A stretch of 35,635 nt of DNA from an uncultured Dorea sp. Its GTDB lineage: Bacteria > Bacillota > Clostridia > Lachnospirales > Lachnospiraceae. Below the pieces are notes generated by a model. That model worked only from the letters and a program-made list of their open reading frames with translations. It searched no databases and was not told the DNA's origin. The stretch's first letter is position 1, and the number at the start of each line of letters is the position of its first letter. Shown piece after piece: positions 23,692-31,141 of this stretch. Both the position numbers and the translations under genes were made by a program. The DNA lies in the NCBI GenBank assembly GCA_910577685.1, contig CAJTOH010000039.1, positions 1-35,635 on the forward strand, read 5' to 3'.

Positions 23692-24141
23692 ATGAATGAA
23701 CGGCTTGTCCGGTTCACAAAGCTTGTGCTGGATTTTATGTTTTTCAGCGGATGGATTGTTTTCTTTACACTCCCGTTAAGTTTAAAGTTTCTTGGGAAAT
23801 ATTATTCTGGCATTATTAACGAATATTTTCTATTTATGCTTGCTATTTTTGGGGCTTCGGGAATCTTTGGTATTCTGATTATCAGGCAGCTCCGAGGGAT
23901 GATGAAGACTGTGATACAGGATTCCTGTTTTGTATATGAGAATGTTAAAAGCCTCAATACGATGGCGGTCTTAAGCCTGTGCATAACTGTGATGTGCTTT
24001 ATCAAGATCTGCGTCCTCCCTACTCCGGCAACAGGAGTAATTGTTCTCGTATTCTTCATTGCTTCTCTGTTTTGCGAGGTACTTGCCCGCGTATTTGAAA
24101 AAGCAGTCGGCTATAAAGAAGAGAACGACCTGACGGTATAG
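23692..24141 (+). CDS. DUF2975-like four-helix membrane protein
   Basis: A 149-residue protein with four predicted membrane segments (around residues 8-28, 45-67, 85-108 and 113-133). Arrangement and C-terminal EVLARVFEKAVGYKEENDLTV match DUF2975 proteins, which are usually paired with a small YozG-type HTH regulator, exactly as here (next gene 11 bp downstream). I start at 23692 (MNERLVRF), preceded at about 11 bases by AGAGGATG; the ATG at 23668 lies upstream of that site. Function unknown. A plausible model is a membrane partner that senses or restrains the adjacent regulator. Confidence 0.75.
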   Translation: MNERLVRFTKLVLDFMFFSGWIVFFTLPLSLKFLGKYYSGIINEYFLFMLAIFGASGIFGILIIRQLRGMMKTVIQDSCFVYENVKSLNTMAVLSLCITVMCFIKICVLPTPATGVIVLVFFIASLFCEVLARVFEKAVGYKEENDLTV

Positions 24142-24152
24142 GGGGTGGAGCT

Positions 24153-24362
24153 GTGGGGATAAAGATCCATATTGATGTTATGATGGCGCGGAGGAAGATC
24201 GGGCTGACGGAATTGGCCGGAAAGATTGATATTACTCCGGCAAATCTTTCTATATTGAAGAATAACAAAGCAAAAGCTGTGAGGTTTTCTACGTTGGAGG
24301 CAATCTGCCGGGAACTTGAGTGCCAGCCGGGAGATATTATAGAATATCAGCCGGAGGAGTAA
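24153..24362 (+). CDS. Small XRE/Cro-type HTH regulator (YozG-like)
   Basis: A 69-residue protein that is nearly all helix-turn-helix: MARRKIGLTELAGKIDITPANLSILKNNKAKAVRFSTLEAICRELECQPGDIIEY. The pattern is that of the Xre-family HTH_26/YozG proteins. GTG start with GGGGGTGGAG just before it. Located 11 bp after the DUF2975 gene and 33 bp before the next. Probably autoregulates the unit from the promoter at 23626 (inference). Confidence 0.88.
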   Translation: MGIKIHIDVMMARRKIGLTELAGKIDITPANLSILKNNKAKAVRFSTLEAICRELECQPGDIIEYQPEE

Positions 24363-24395
24363 GGAATTACGAATAGAATTATGGAGGTGCAATTC

Positions 24396-25907
24396 ATGAA
24401 AGAAAATATGCTGATTATGAAGATACGTGACAATTACAGATATTTTGGAGGATTAAGTTTGGTCTATGGACTGATATTTACCTTCTGCCTTTATAAGAAT
24501 ATATCCGGAATTACATTTCCGATATGCGTAGGGGCGACGATTGGTTTTGCAATATTGTTTATGCGGAAGATTAATTACAGGATAATGAAGAATTCTCTTC
24601 CTTATCTGGTGGGAATGGGACTGCTTGGCGTATCTTCGGCATATACGACCTCGGCCTTTATGATCTTTTTTAATATTGTCGGTATCTTATTATTGTTCAT
24701 GGTTTTTATGATTCATCAGTTTTATAATGATTATCTATGGAATTTTTCGGCGTATCTGAAACGGATTTTTATATTGATGGGAACTACGGTCCAGTCCATT
24801 CCTTATCCGTACTGGCATGGAGGATGGTTTTTCAGCAAGAACAAGAATATCGGAAGGGATAATACATTGATCGCCGTTGTGGTTGGGTTTGTAGTGGCAA
24901 TGGGAATCCTGTGCGTGACGCTCCCGCTTCTTCTAAGTTCTGATATTATGTTTTCAAAGATATTCGGGGAGCTGTTAAGTTATATTAATTTTTCGACCTT
25001 GTTCTGGATAAGCCTGACGTTTATCATTGGGTTTACCCTTCCGTATGCTTTTTTTACCGCTCTTTGCCGGTACAATTTCCCGGAAGGGCGAGAGCGGAAG
25101 ATGAAGTACTTTGATCCTGTGATCGGAATTACCTTTACCAGCATCGTTAGCCTGATATATATGGTATACTGCGCAATACAGATTATGTATCTATTCCTTG
25201 GAATGAGCACGGGGCTGCCGCAATATGTGACGTATGCAGAGTATGCAAGGGGAGGTTTCTGGGAGCTGTTGTTCGTCAGCGTCATTAATTTTATTATAAT
25301 ATTGCTGTGCTTGTATCTGTTCCGTGAAAATATTGTGCTGAAGATTATCCTTACGATTATGTGCGGGTGTACGTTTGTGATGATTGTCTCCTCCGCATAC
25401 AGGATGAAGATGTATGTAGAAGAATATAATCTCACTTTTCTCAGGATCCTTGTACTGTGGTTTTTGGTAGTGCTGGCGTTGATTATGATTGGAATGACGG
25501 TGAGTATATACAAAAAACGGTTTCCGCTGTTCAAATATATCATTGCGGTGGTTTCTGTGATGTATATCGGGTTTTCTTTCTCAAGACCGGATGTCATTAT
25601 AGCGAAATATGATATTTCACAGTGGAAGAATGGGGATAGCCAGGATTTCTTCTATCTCATGTATGAAACCCTGTCCATTGACGCGGCGCCGGAGATAGCC
25701 AAGGTTGACTTGGATGACAAGGAGTGGAAATTGGTGGAGAATGATTATTTAAAGCAGAGTATGTATAATTACTTTTTAAATATCTCCGTCGACAATGAAG
25801 ATATTTATTTTAGAAAGGCCAATTATTCCAGAATCAGGGCGAAGAAGGCGGCCGATCAGTTTCTTGAAGAACATAAAGATTATAATCATAATAATAACCG
25901 GATGTAA
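24396..25907 (+). CDS. DUF4173/DUF4153-like polytopic membrane protein
   Basis: A 503-residue protein with about ten to twelve hydrophobic segments and a C-terminal soluble portion of roughly 90 residues. The block KYDISQWKNGDSQDFFYLMYETLSIDAAPEIAKVD resembles the end of DUF4173/DUF4153 proteins (a Y-N/D-I ... D-YL ... LS-DA-P pattern). I start at 24396 because GGAGGTG (24383-24389) is spaced correctly for it; the upstream ATG 24381 overlaps that site. It probably shares a transcript with the DUF2975 and XRE genes. Biochemical role unknown. Confidence 0.7.
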   Translation: MKENMLIMKIRDNYRYFGGLSLVYGLIFTFCLYKNISGITFPICVGATIGFAILFMRKINYRIMKNSLPYLVGMGLLGVSSAYTTSAFMIFFNIVGILLLFMVFMIHQFYNDYLWNFSAYLKRIFILMGTTVQSIPYPYWHGGWFFSKNKNIGRDNTLIAVVVGFVVAMGILCVTLPLLLSSDIMFSKIFGELLSYINFSTLFWISLTFIIGFTLPYAFFTALCRYNFPEGRERKMKYFDPVIGITFTSIVSLIYMVYCAIQIMYLFLGMSTGLPQYVTYAEYARGGFWELLFVSVINFIIILLCLYLFRENIVLKIILTIMCGCTFVMIVSSAYRMKMYVEEYNLTFLRILVLWFLVVLALIMIGMTVSIYKKRFPLFKYIIAVVSVMYIGFSFSRPDVIIAKYDISQWKNGDSQDFFYLMYETLSIDAAPEIAKVDLDDKEWKLVENDYLKQSMYNYFLNISVDNEDIYFRKANYSRIRAKKAADQFLEEHKDYNHNNNRM

Positions 25908-25917
25908 CCGGAGCGGG

Positions 25918-25946
25918 GCCGCTGTAAAATATCTTTTTACGGCGGC
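25918..25946 (+). terminator. Intrinsic terminator after the DUF4173-like gene
   Basis: GCCGCTGTAAAA pairs with TTTTTACGGCGGC (one G:T-type position) around a short loop and is followed by TTTGCTATTTT. Confidence 0.85.
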
Positions 25947-25998
25947 TTTGCTATTTTGACAAATGACTTTACAAAAAGTTTTATTCATAAAAATAAAG

Positions 25999-26027
25999 TT
26001 GGTAAAATCCTATATATATGGTAAAAT
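25999..26027 (+). promoter_or_regulatory. Probable plsC promoter
   Basis: -35 TTGGTA (25999-26004), 17-bp spacer, -10 TAAAAT (26022-26027), about 44 bp before the ATG. Confidence 0.6.
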
Positions 26028-26070
26028 GGGGAAGGAAAATTTTATTTATTGATAAGGAGCATTGGAACCT

Positions 26071-26805
26071 ATGAAAAGAATACTGTATATGGTGCTGCGT
26101 AATATAGTTTTGGTTCCGTTTATGTGGATCAAGCTGTGTTATCATGCGTCACATGTGGATAAATATACGGAAGAGCAGCATTATAAGATGTTGAAGTTCA
26201 TTGTAAGCAGGGCAAATAAGGGAGGGAATGTTAAGATTTATGTATATGGGCAGGAGAATATTCCTTCCGAGAATGGATTTATGTTTTTCCCTAATCATCA
26301 AGGGCTGTATGATGTGCTGGCAATTGTTGAAGCGTGTCCGAAGCCTTTTTCCGTTGTGGCGAAGCAGGAGGTGGCGCATATACAATTCCTGAAACAGGTT
26401 TTTGCATGTATGAAGGCGTATATGATAGACAGGGATGACGTGAGGCAGGCGATGAAGGTGATCTCGAATGTCTCGAAAGAGGTAATGGACGGAAGGAATT
26501 ATATTATATTTGCCGAGGGAACACGGTCTAAGAATGGCAATGAGGTACAGGAATTCAAAGGCGGAAGCTTTAAGGCGGCGACGAAGGCGAAGTGTCCGAT
26601 CGTCCCGGTGGCATTGATCGATGCTTTCAAGCCTTTTGATACGAATACCATCAGCCCTGTGGCTGTGCAGGTGCATTTCCTGAAGCCGTTGTACTATGAG
26701 GATTATAAGGATATGAAGACGAAGGAGATTGCCGCTTTGGTGAGGGAGAAGGTACAGAGTACGATCCGGGAATATTCATTACCCGATTCTGCGGCAAGAT
26801 ATTAA
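26071..26805 (+). CDS. plsC: 1-acyl-sn-glycerol-3-phosphate acyltransferase (PlsC family)
   Basis: A 244-residue membrane-associated acyltransferase that would convert lysophosphatidate to phosphatidate in phospholipid synthesis. Motif I NHQGLYD (HX4D), the mid-block AYMIDRDD, motif III FAEGTRS and motif IV CPIVPVAL are all present in order. The N-terminal hydrophobic segment (ILYMVLRNIVLVPFMWIKL) suits membrane association. Start at the ATG 26071, with AAGGAGC about 11 bases upstream; a TTG at 26062 is too close to that site. Own promoter; no co-transcribed neighbour. Confidence 0.92.
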   Translation: MKRILYMVLRNIVLVPFMWIKLCYHASHVDKYTEEQHYKMLKFIVSRANKGGNVKIYVYGQENIPSENGFMFFPNHQGLYDVLAIVEACPKPFSVVAKQEVAHIQFLKQVFACMKAYMIDRDDVRQAMKVISNVSKEVMDGRNYIIFAEGTRSKNGNEVQEFKGGSFKAATKAKCPIVPVALIDAFKPFDTNTISPVAVQVHFLKPLYYEDYKDMKTKEIAALVREKVQSTIREYSLPDSAARY

Positions 26806-26859
26806 TTGAACGTTGTCTAATGAGACATAAGGGGCTGTCGGTTAATAGATCGTTATGAA

Positions 26860-26897
26860 CAGGGAGGCGTGTGACTCGTTGAGTCATGTGCCTCCTG
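26860..26897. repeat. Hairpin downstream of plsC
   Basis: CAGGGAGGC...TGACTC pairs with GAGTCA...GCCTCCTG, with one bulged base and a short internal mismatch, around a GTT loop. No T tract follows on either strand, so it is not a canonical intrinsic terminator; it may protect or end the plsC transcript. Confidence 0.6.
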
Positions 26898-27048
26898 TAA
26901 TTATCCCTAAAAAAGAGAAAAAAATGGCTAATTAAGTTTAATGCAGCAAAATTGGCGGAAATAGTCAATATGGCACAGATAGGATTTACACTTAAAAGAG
27001 GGTGGAATTTTAAAGATTACCATGTTATGATACATATAATATAAAGTA

Positions 27049-27058
27049 TTAACGTTAA
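27049..27058. promoter_or_regulatory. Candidate operator and -10 of the toxin-antitoxin unit
   Basis: TTAACGTTAA, a perfect 10-bp palindrome, lies between a TATAAT (27035-27040) and the antitoxin start. A position just downstream of the -10 would suit antitoxin autoregulation. There is no convincing -35 hexamer. Confidence 0.4.
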
Positions 27059-27092
27059 AAATACAATCATAAATCAGAAAGGATGTGGTCTA

Positions 27093-27341
27093 ATGACCGT
27101 ACAGCAACAGGTATGCGCACGCATTATTAACATGTCAGATGAAGGAGCTGCTTTTATTGAACAAGTAATAAATAATATGAATCCTGTTTTTTTTATTAAT
27201 AAAAATAATTTAAAATCTAGTACAGAGGTGATAGATGTGTCAAAAAGAATCGGAATTGGGAAGGGAATTATTGAAGACCCAGCCGATTTTGATAAATGGA
27301 ACGAGGAAATTGCTGATTTGTTTGAGGGCATAAAAAAATGA
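27093..27341 (+). CDS. Putative VapB-like antitoxin
   Basis: An 82-residue acidic protein encoded directly before a PIN toxin and overlapping it by 4 bp (ATGA), the classic antitoxin-toxin arrangement. The C-terminus has RIGIGKGIIEDPADFDKWNEEIADLFEG, a pattern seen in small antitoxins that precede PIN toxins in Clostridia. No classical AbrB, Phd or RHH motif is obvious in the first 40 residues, which nonetheless probably form the DNA-binding or dimerisation part. AAAGGATG precedes the ATG. Identification rests mainly on context. Confidence 0.7.
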   Translation: MTVQQQVCARIINMSDEGAAFIEQVINNMNPVFFINKNNLKSSTEVIDVSKRIGIGKGIIEDPADFDKWNEEIADLFEGIKK

Positions 27342-27745
27342 ATTATCTGGCAGATACACATATTTTAATTTGGGCAATAACAGATAGCCCTAAATTATCC
27401 AAAAAAGCAAGAGAAATTTTGTTGTCAGAAAATAATAATATTTATTATAGTTTTGCCAATGTGTGGGAAATAGCAATTAAACACTCTCTTCATAAATCAA
27501 ATATAACCTTTTCTTCTCAATGTTTTGAAGAGATGTGTAAATTAGCGGGATATTCATTTCTTGAAACCAAGTGTAACCATGCTTTTATTGTTGAAACTTT
27601 GAAACATGCTGATAATGCCCCAAGAGAACATCGAGATCCTTTTGATAGATTACTTCTAGCTCAAGCCAAAGCAGAAAATATGCTTTTTCTTACACATGAT
27701 GAATTGATTCCATTCTATAACGAGTCCTGCATAGTATCTGTATGA
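27338..27745 (+). CDS. vapC: PIN-domain ribonuclease toxin (VapC family)
   Basis: A 135-residue PIN-domain protein. The acidic metal-binding residues are in place: Asp6 (LADTH), Glu44 (NVWEIAIK), Asp100/Asp103 (HRDPFDRLLLAQA) and Asp121 (FLTHDELI). VapC toxins are Mg-dependent RNases, often cutting tRNA or rRNA; the substrate of this one cannot be read from sequence. Length and motif order match the DPFDRLL-type PIN subfamily. It overlaps the antitoxin gene by 4 bp. A lower G/C content than the plsC side suggests a separately acquired cassette. Confidence 0.9.
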   Translation: MNYLADTHILIWAITDSPKLSKKAREILLSENNNIYYSFANVWEIAIKHSLHKSNITFSSQCFEEMCKLAGYSFLETKCNHAFIVETLKHADNAPREHRDPFDRLLLAQAKAENMLFLTHDELIPFYNESCIVSV

Positions 27746-27785
27746 ATTATAGCAAAATCCCGATACTAATTAAAGATACCCAACT

Positions 27786-27817
27786 AAGGAGAGGGGCTAT
27801 TGCAAGCCCCTCTCCTT
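27786..27817. terminator. Two-way hairpin between vapC and the chemoreceptor gene
   Basis: Perfect 13-bp arms AAGGAGAGGGGCT / AGCCCCTCTCCTT with a 6-base loop between two convergent genes. The T tracts are weak, but the G/C-rich stem is strong. Confidence 0.78.
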
Positions 27818-27833
27818 ATGCTAAAATATAAAA

Positions 27834-29513
27834 TTATCTCATTAACTTGAATTGTCCCACCAGCTTTTTCAGCATATCAGCCTGACTTGACAATTGTTCG
27901 CTTGCAGCGGCAGATTCCTCAGCAGTAGCCGAATTAGTATGTACGACGCTGGAAATCTGGTCGATTCCGATGGTAACCTGTGAAATGGAGTCAGCCTGTT
28001 CTTCCGTGGCGTTAGAAATCAACGTCATCTCTTTCAGTACCTTCTGAGCGCTCATAATAACATCATGCAGCGCCGTATTCGTGTCATTAGAAAGCTGCGT
28101 GCCTTCTGCAACGGCTCTCACCGTATCGTCAATAAGTGCTGTCGTTCCCTTGGAAGCTTCCTGAGAACGGGTCGCTAAGCTTCGGACTTCATCTGCCACT
28201 ACTGCGAACCCTTTTCCGGCTTCTCCGGCCCGCGCAGCCTCTACCGCGGCGTTGAGCGCCAGAATATTCGTCTGGAACGCAATGTCTTCGATAGTTTTAA
28301 TGACATTGTGGATCTCATGAGACTTCACTTCAATCGCATGCATTGCATCCATCATACGGTTCATGTGGGAAGAACAAACCTCAATCTGGTCATGGGTATA
28401 TTTGTTTTCCTCCTTCGCAATCCTGGCATGTTCGGCTGTGGTCGCCACTTGGTTAGATATTTCGTTGAAAGATGACGCCAGTTCTTCAACAGAAGAAGCC
28501 TGTTCGGTTGTACCCTGGGCAAGAGCCTGTGCGCTGTCAGAAACCTGAAGTCCGCCGGCATCTACCTGTTTGGCTGCAATATCAATCTCCGATAAGGTAT
28601 TGCTCAAATTACTACGCAGGCGGAATATAGATTGGTGAATCGCGATATACTCACCCTGATAAGCGTCGCTCACATTACTTTGGTAGGTAAAGTTGCCGTT
28701 CGCCATCTCTGAAAGGCGGATGCTGATATCTTTAATAATAGTACGGAGGTTTTCCGTCATATTACGGATACTCTCCGAAAGATGGCCTAACTCGTCCTGT
28801 CCGGTATATGTAATAGAAATATCGAAATTACCTTTGGAGGTCTCCTCTGCGGCGGCCTCGATCTCTTTGAGAGGACGGACGAAGCTTCTGGTCAGTCTTA
28901 ATGCAATCAATACTGAAATTATAACTGCCGTAATGAGGAGCGCTATATTGCCGAACAGAGAAATCTTGGCTTGTTTCGTTAGATTTTCCGATTGTGTATT
29001 ACCTGCCGTGGATTTTTCTGCCAGCATAGTGTCAATCTGTTGGCTGAGTTCTTTTGCAAGAGGAGCTGCATTTGCACGGAAATAGGCGGTTGCTTCCTCA
29101 GGAGAGCGGTCGCTGATACTGATTGTCTCATCGCGGGCAATAGTATAGTTATCCATGAGAGTCTGCAGATTTGAACAAAATTCTTTGTCGGCTTCCAGAT
29201 TACAGTCATTTTTCAGTTCATCCAAATCTGCGGCTATGCTGGTTACATAATTCTGCAGTTCATCTTTTAATTCCTCGCGTCTGGCAGGGTCTGTCTCCTG
29301 TATCAGATAGAGCACGGTCGTTCTGTGCGCCTGAAAATCCATGCCCAACTGTCCGATATCGCCCTGCAGAAAACCATAGTCTGTCAAGGCAGAGCCGTAC
29401 GTACTGTCCATATGGTACAGCAGAAACATGCTGGCAATGCCGGCAAGGCTTGAAATCAATACCGCGAGTAAAAATGATAATAATAATTTGTCGCCTATTT
29501 TCATTTTATTCAT
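27834..29513 (-). CDS. Methyl-accepting chemotaxis protein
   Basis: A 559-residue transmembrane chemoreceptor. TM1 is at about 10-32, then an extracytoplasmic four-helix-bundle sensor (about 35-180), TM2 at about 184-206, HAMP (RPLKEIEAAAEETSKGNFDI...), and a signalling domain with the invariant hairpin tip DIAFQTNILALNAAVEAARAGE and GFAVVADEVRSLA. Ligand cannot be predicted. No CheR-docking pentapeptide at the C-terminus (ends FKLMR). A perfect inverted repeat lies upstream (29543-29560). It is head-on to replication and adjacent to the tRNA-Ser/sugar importer block, so sensing of a sugar-type attractant is possible but unproven. Confidence 0.93.
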   Translation of the reverse strand: MNKMKIGDKLLLSFLLAVLISSLAGIASMFLLYHMDSTYGSALTDYGFLQGDIGQLGMDFQAHRTTVLYLIQETDPARREELKDELQNYVTSIAADLDELKNDCNLEADKEFCSNLQTLMDNYTIARDETISISDRSPEEATAYFRANAAPLAKELSQQIDTMLAEKSTAGNTQSENLTKQAKISLFGNIALLITAVIISVLIALRLTRSFVRPLKEIEAAAEETSKGNFDISITYTGQDELGHLSESIRNMTENLRTIIKDISIRLSEMANGNFTYQSNVSDAYQGEYIAIHQSIFRLRSNLSNTLSEIDIAAKQVDAGGLQVSDSAQALAQGTTEQASSVEELASSFNEISNQVATTAEHARIAKEENKYTHDQIEVCSSHMNRMMDAMHAIEVKSHEIHNVIKTIEDIAFQTNILALNAAVEAARAGEAGKGFAVVADEVRSLATRSQEASKGTTALIDDTVRAVAEGTQLSNDTNTALHDVIMSAQKVLKEMTLISNATEEQADSISQVTIGIDQISSVVHTNSATAEESAAASEQLSSQADMLKKLVGQFKLMR

Positions 29514-29542
29514 AATCCCTTATCCCTACTCCTTTTTAAATA

Positions 29543-29560
29543 TGAACTTTTACAAGTTCA
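29543..29560. promoter_or_regulatory. Inverted repeat in the chemoreceptor leader
   Basis: TGAACTT-TTAC-AAGTTCA, perfect 7-bp arms, about 30-47 bp upstream of the chemoreceptor start. It may be an operator or a small leader hairpin. No SigD-type promoter was recognised. Confidence 0.45.
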
Positions 29561-29642
29561 GTTATAATATAATAAGAATACCACAAAATATCGATAATTA
29601 CTAGTAAAAATAGTAAAAAATATAATAAAAGTGCAAAAGTGA

Positions 29643-29671
29643 TTGACAATGTTGGAGAAGTCTAGTATAAT
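29643..29671 (+). promoter_or_regulatory. Consensus promoter of tRNA-Ser
   Basis: TTGACA (29643-29648), 17-bp spacer, TATAAT (29666-29671): both hexamers perfect. Transcription would begin a few bases before the mature tRNA 5' end. Confidence 0.95.
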
Positions 29672-29682
29672 CATAAACGTTC

Positions 29683-29770
29683 GGAGAAATACTCAAGAGG
29701 CTGAAGAGGCGCCCCTGCTAAGGGTGTAGGTCGGGTAACCGGCGCGAGGGTTCAAATCCCTCTTTCTCCG
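29683..29770 (+). tRNA. tRNA-Ser (GCU anticodon)
   Basis: 88 nt. Acceptor stem GGAGAAA/TTTCTCC with discriminator G; D arm CTCAAGAGGCTGAAGAG; anticodon stem CGCCC/GGGTG with loop CTGCTAA (anticodon GCT, reading AGC/AGU serine codons). A long class-II variable arm (TAGGTCGGGTAACCGGC) and T arm GAGGG-TTCAAAT-CCCTC follow. No CCA in the gene. It stands alone with its own promoter and terminator. Confidence 0.96.
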
Positions 29771-29773
29771 CTG

Positions 29774-29809
29774 AAAAACCGTCAGGAACAATGTTTCTGA
29801 CGGTTTTTT
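29774..29809 (+). terminator. Intrinsic terminator of tRNA-Ser
   Basis: AACCGTCAGGAAC/GTTTCTGACGGTT hairpin (one G:T position) followed by TTTT. It starts 4 bases after the mature tRNA end; its far side is 14 bp from the 3' end of the GntR gene and may also stop that transcript. Confidence 0.92.
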
Positions 29810-29823
29810 GTTCATATAAACTT

Positions 29824-30924
29824 TTATAGTCCTGAGATATTTAAGATTTTCACGGAATCCCTGGTAATGATTTTTGCTTCCAGTTCCGTAGATTGAGGAA
29901 CTTCATTTCCGCCGATCATATCCAGCATCTGTAAAGCGGCAATTCTTGCCATATTCCTGATTGGGTTATCGGCAGACGTCAAAGGAACGTCACAATAGTC
30001 TGCGATATCGGAATTATCTATACTGATAACGGACAGGTCGTCGGGGACTTTTCTGTTATGTTTCTGGCAGACAGTCAGCAGTTTACCAGCTACTTCATCA
30101 TTGTAGCACACGCATGCCGTACAGTCCGAAAGCCTTCCGAAAAAGAATTCCGCGCTCTGTTCAAAATCAGAGAGTACTTCCGTGTCGATCCACACAATCC
30201 ACTTATCATTAATCCTGACGTTGGATTCCATCAGAGCCTCAAGGTATCCCGCATAACGCTGATGTCCCTGTCCGTCGTCGCTTTTGAAGATTGCCGCGAT
30301 ATTCCGGTGTCCGCATTGAAGAAGGTAGTTAGTTACCAGTTTACCTGCCATCTTATCGTCCAGACTGACATGGGGGACGTCCAATTGGGGATAATAGCTG
30401 TTTATGAAAAGAACCGGGATCCCGCGGTCCCTGATCCTTTGATATATATCAAGATTAGGATTCGGTAGACCGCTTTTCGTAGTCTCGGCAATCAGCCCGT
30501 CAACCGCATTTTTTGATAAGATATTTTTTAGGATCAACCGTTCTTTTTCTACGGAATTATTCGTAAAAGAAATCTGCAGACTGTATTCGGCATTGGAAAA
30601 CTGCGTTTCTAATTCTCTGATAATAGAAGAAAAGATGTATTCTTGTATAAAAGTTGTCATGACTGCAATCTGCATTGTCTTTTCTTTCTGGGGGACAAGT
30701 TGTTCGGAATCACTGATATATGTTCCGCTCCCCCTGTATCTTTGTACGATTCCTTCCTCTTCCAGAACGGCGATCGCATGCCTCACGGTCTGCCGGCTGA
30801 CGTGAAACAGGCTGCATAGCTGATATTCTGATTCTATCTTATCTCCGGGATTGAGTTCTCCGTTTTCCAGACGATTTTTAATCCAAAGGCATATTTCTTT
30901 ATATTTCGCAACTGATTCTCCCAA
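29824..30924 (-). CDS. AraR-type GntR-family transcriptional repressor
   Basis: A 366-residue regulator with an N-terminal GntR winged helix (about 5-72; SEYQLCSLFHVSRQTVRHAI, EEEGIVQRYRGSGTYI) fused to a LacI/periplasmic-binding-type sugar-sensing domain (about 84-360; QIAVMTTFIQEYIF, DGLIAETTKSG, CVCYNDEVAGKLL, SVISIDNSDIADY). This is the AraR architecture, in which sugar binding releases DNA. TTG start, with GGAGGTGG at 7 bases. Encoded downstream of the MmsB permease gene with its own promoter; GTAC-core palindromes occur at its own promoter and at the importer promoter. Likely effector is a monosaccharide carried by the importer, for example arabinose or galactose (inference). Confidence 0.92.
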   Translation of the reverse strand: MGESVAKYKEICLWIKNRLENGELNPGDKIESEYQLCSLFHVSRQTVRHAIAVLEEEGIVQRYRGSGTYISDSEQLVPQKEKTMQIAVMTTFIQEYIFSSIIRELETQFSNAEYSLQISFTNNSVEKERLILKNILSKNAVDGLIAETTKSGLPNPNLDIYQRIRDRGIPVLFINSYYPQLDVPHVSLDDKMAGKLVTNYLLQCGHRNIAAIFKSDDGQGHQRYAGYLEALMESNVRINDKWIVWIDTEVLSDFEQSAEFFFGRLSDCTACVCYNDEVAGKLLTVCQKHNRKVPDDLSVISIDNSDIADYCDVPLTSADNPIRNMARIAALQMLDMIGGNEVPQSTELEAKIITRDSVKILNISGL

Positions 30925-30979
30925 TTACCCACCTCCGTAATGTCTAATAATAGTACATTTTATAGAATAACTATTCACT

Positions 30980-31008
30980 AATATACAATACAACTTTTCT
31001 TTTGACAA
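30980..31008 (-). promoter_or_regulatory. Promoter of the AraR-type regulator gene
   Basis: Minus strand: -35 TTGTCA (31003-31008), 17-bp spacer, -10 TATATT (30980-30985). Confidence 0.75.
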
Positions 31009-31031
31009 TCCGTAAAATGTACCAAAAAGAT

Positions 31032-31048
31032 TGTACAAGTTTTGTACA
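31032..31048. promoter_or_regulatory. Candidate operator upstream of the regulator gene
   Basis: TGTACAA-GTT-TTGTACA, a perfect 7-bp inverted repeat just upstream of the -35 hexamer of the regulator promoter. A further half-site TGTACC lies at 31019. It shares the TTGTAC/GTACAA half-site with the importer operator at 35044 and with the known AraR box (ATTTGTACGTACAAAT). Confidence 0.65.
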
Positions 31049-31082
31049 TAAATGCCTTTTATAAAATATATTAATATAAAAA

Positions 31083-31127
31083 AGGGCTCCGAAAAATGAT
31101 CATATCTCACATTATCCGGAAAACCCT
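31083..31127 (-). terminator. Terminator of the sugar importer unit
   Basis: Minus strand: AGGG..TCCG ... CGGAGCCCT hairpin with an internal mismatch and a long loop, followed by TTTTTTATATT. It separates the chvE-mmsA-mmsB unit from the regulator gene. Confidence 0.65.
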
Positions 31128-31141
31128 ATGATGCTGTTAGC

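Noticed and set aside
29683..29770. tRNA-Ser as integration site of a mobile element
   Set aside because: No integrase gene, no repeat of the tRNA 3' end nearby, and neighbouring genes look like ordinary chromosomal units.
30795..30805. Fourth parS site (ACGTGAAACA)
   Set aside because: Only one half of the palindrome is present, inside the coding sequence of the GntR-type regulator.
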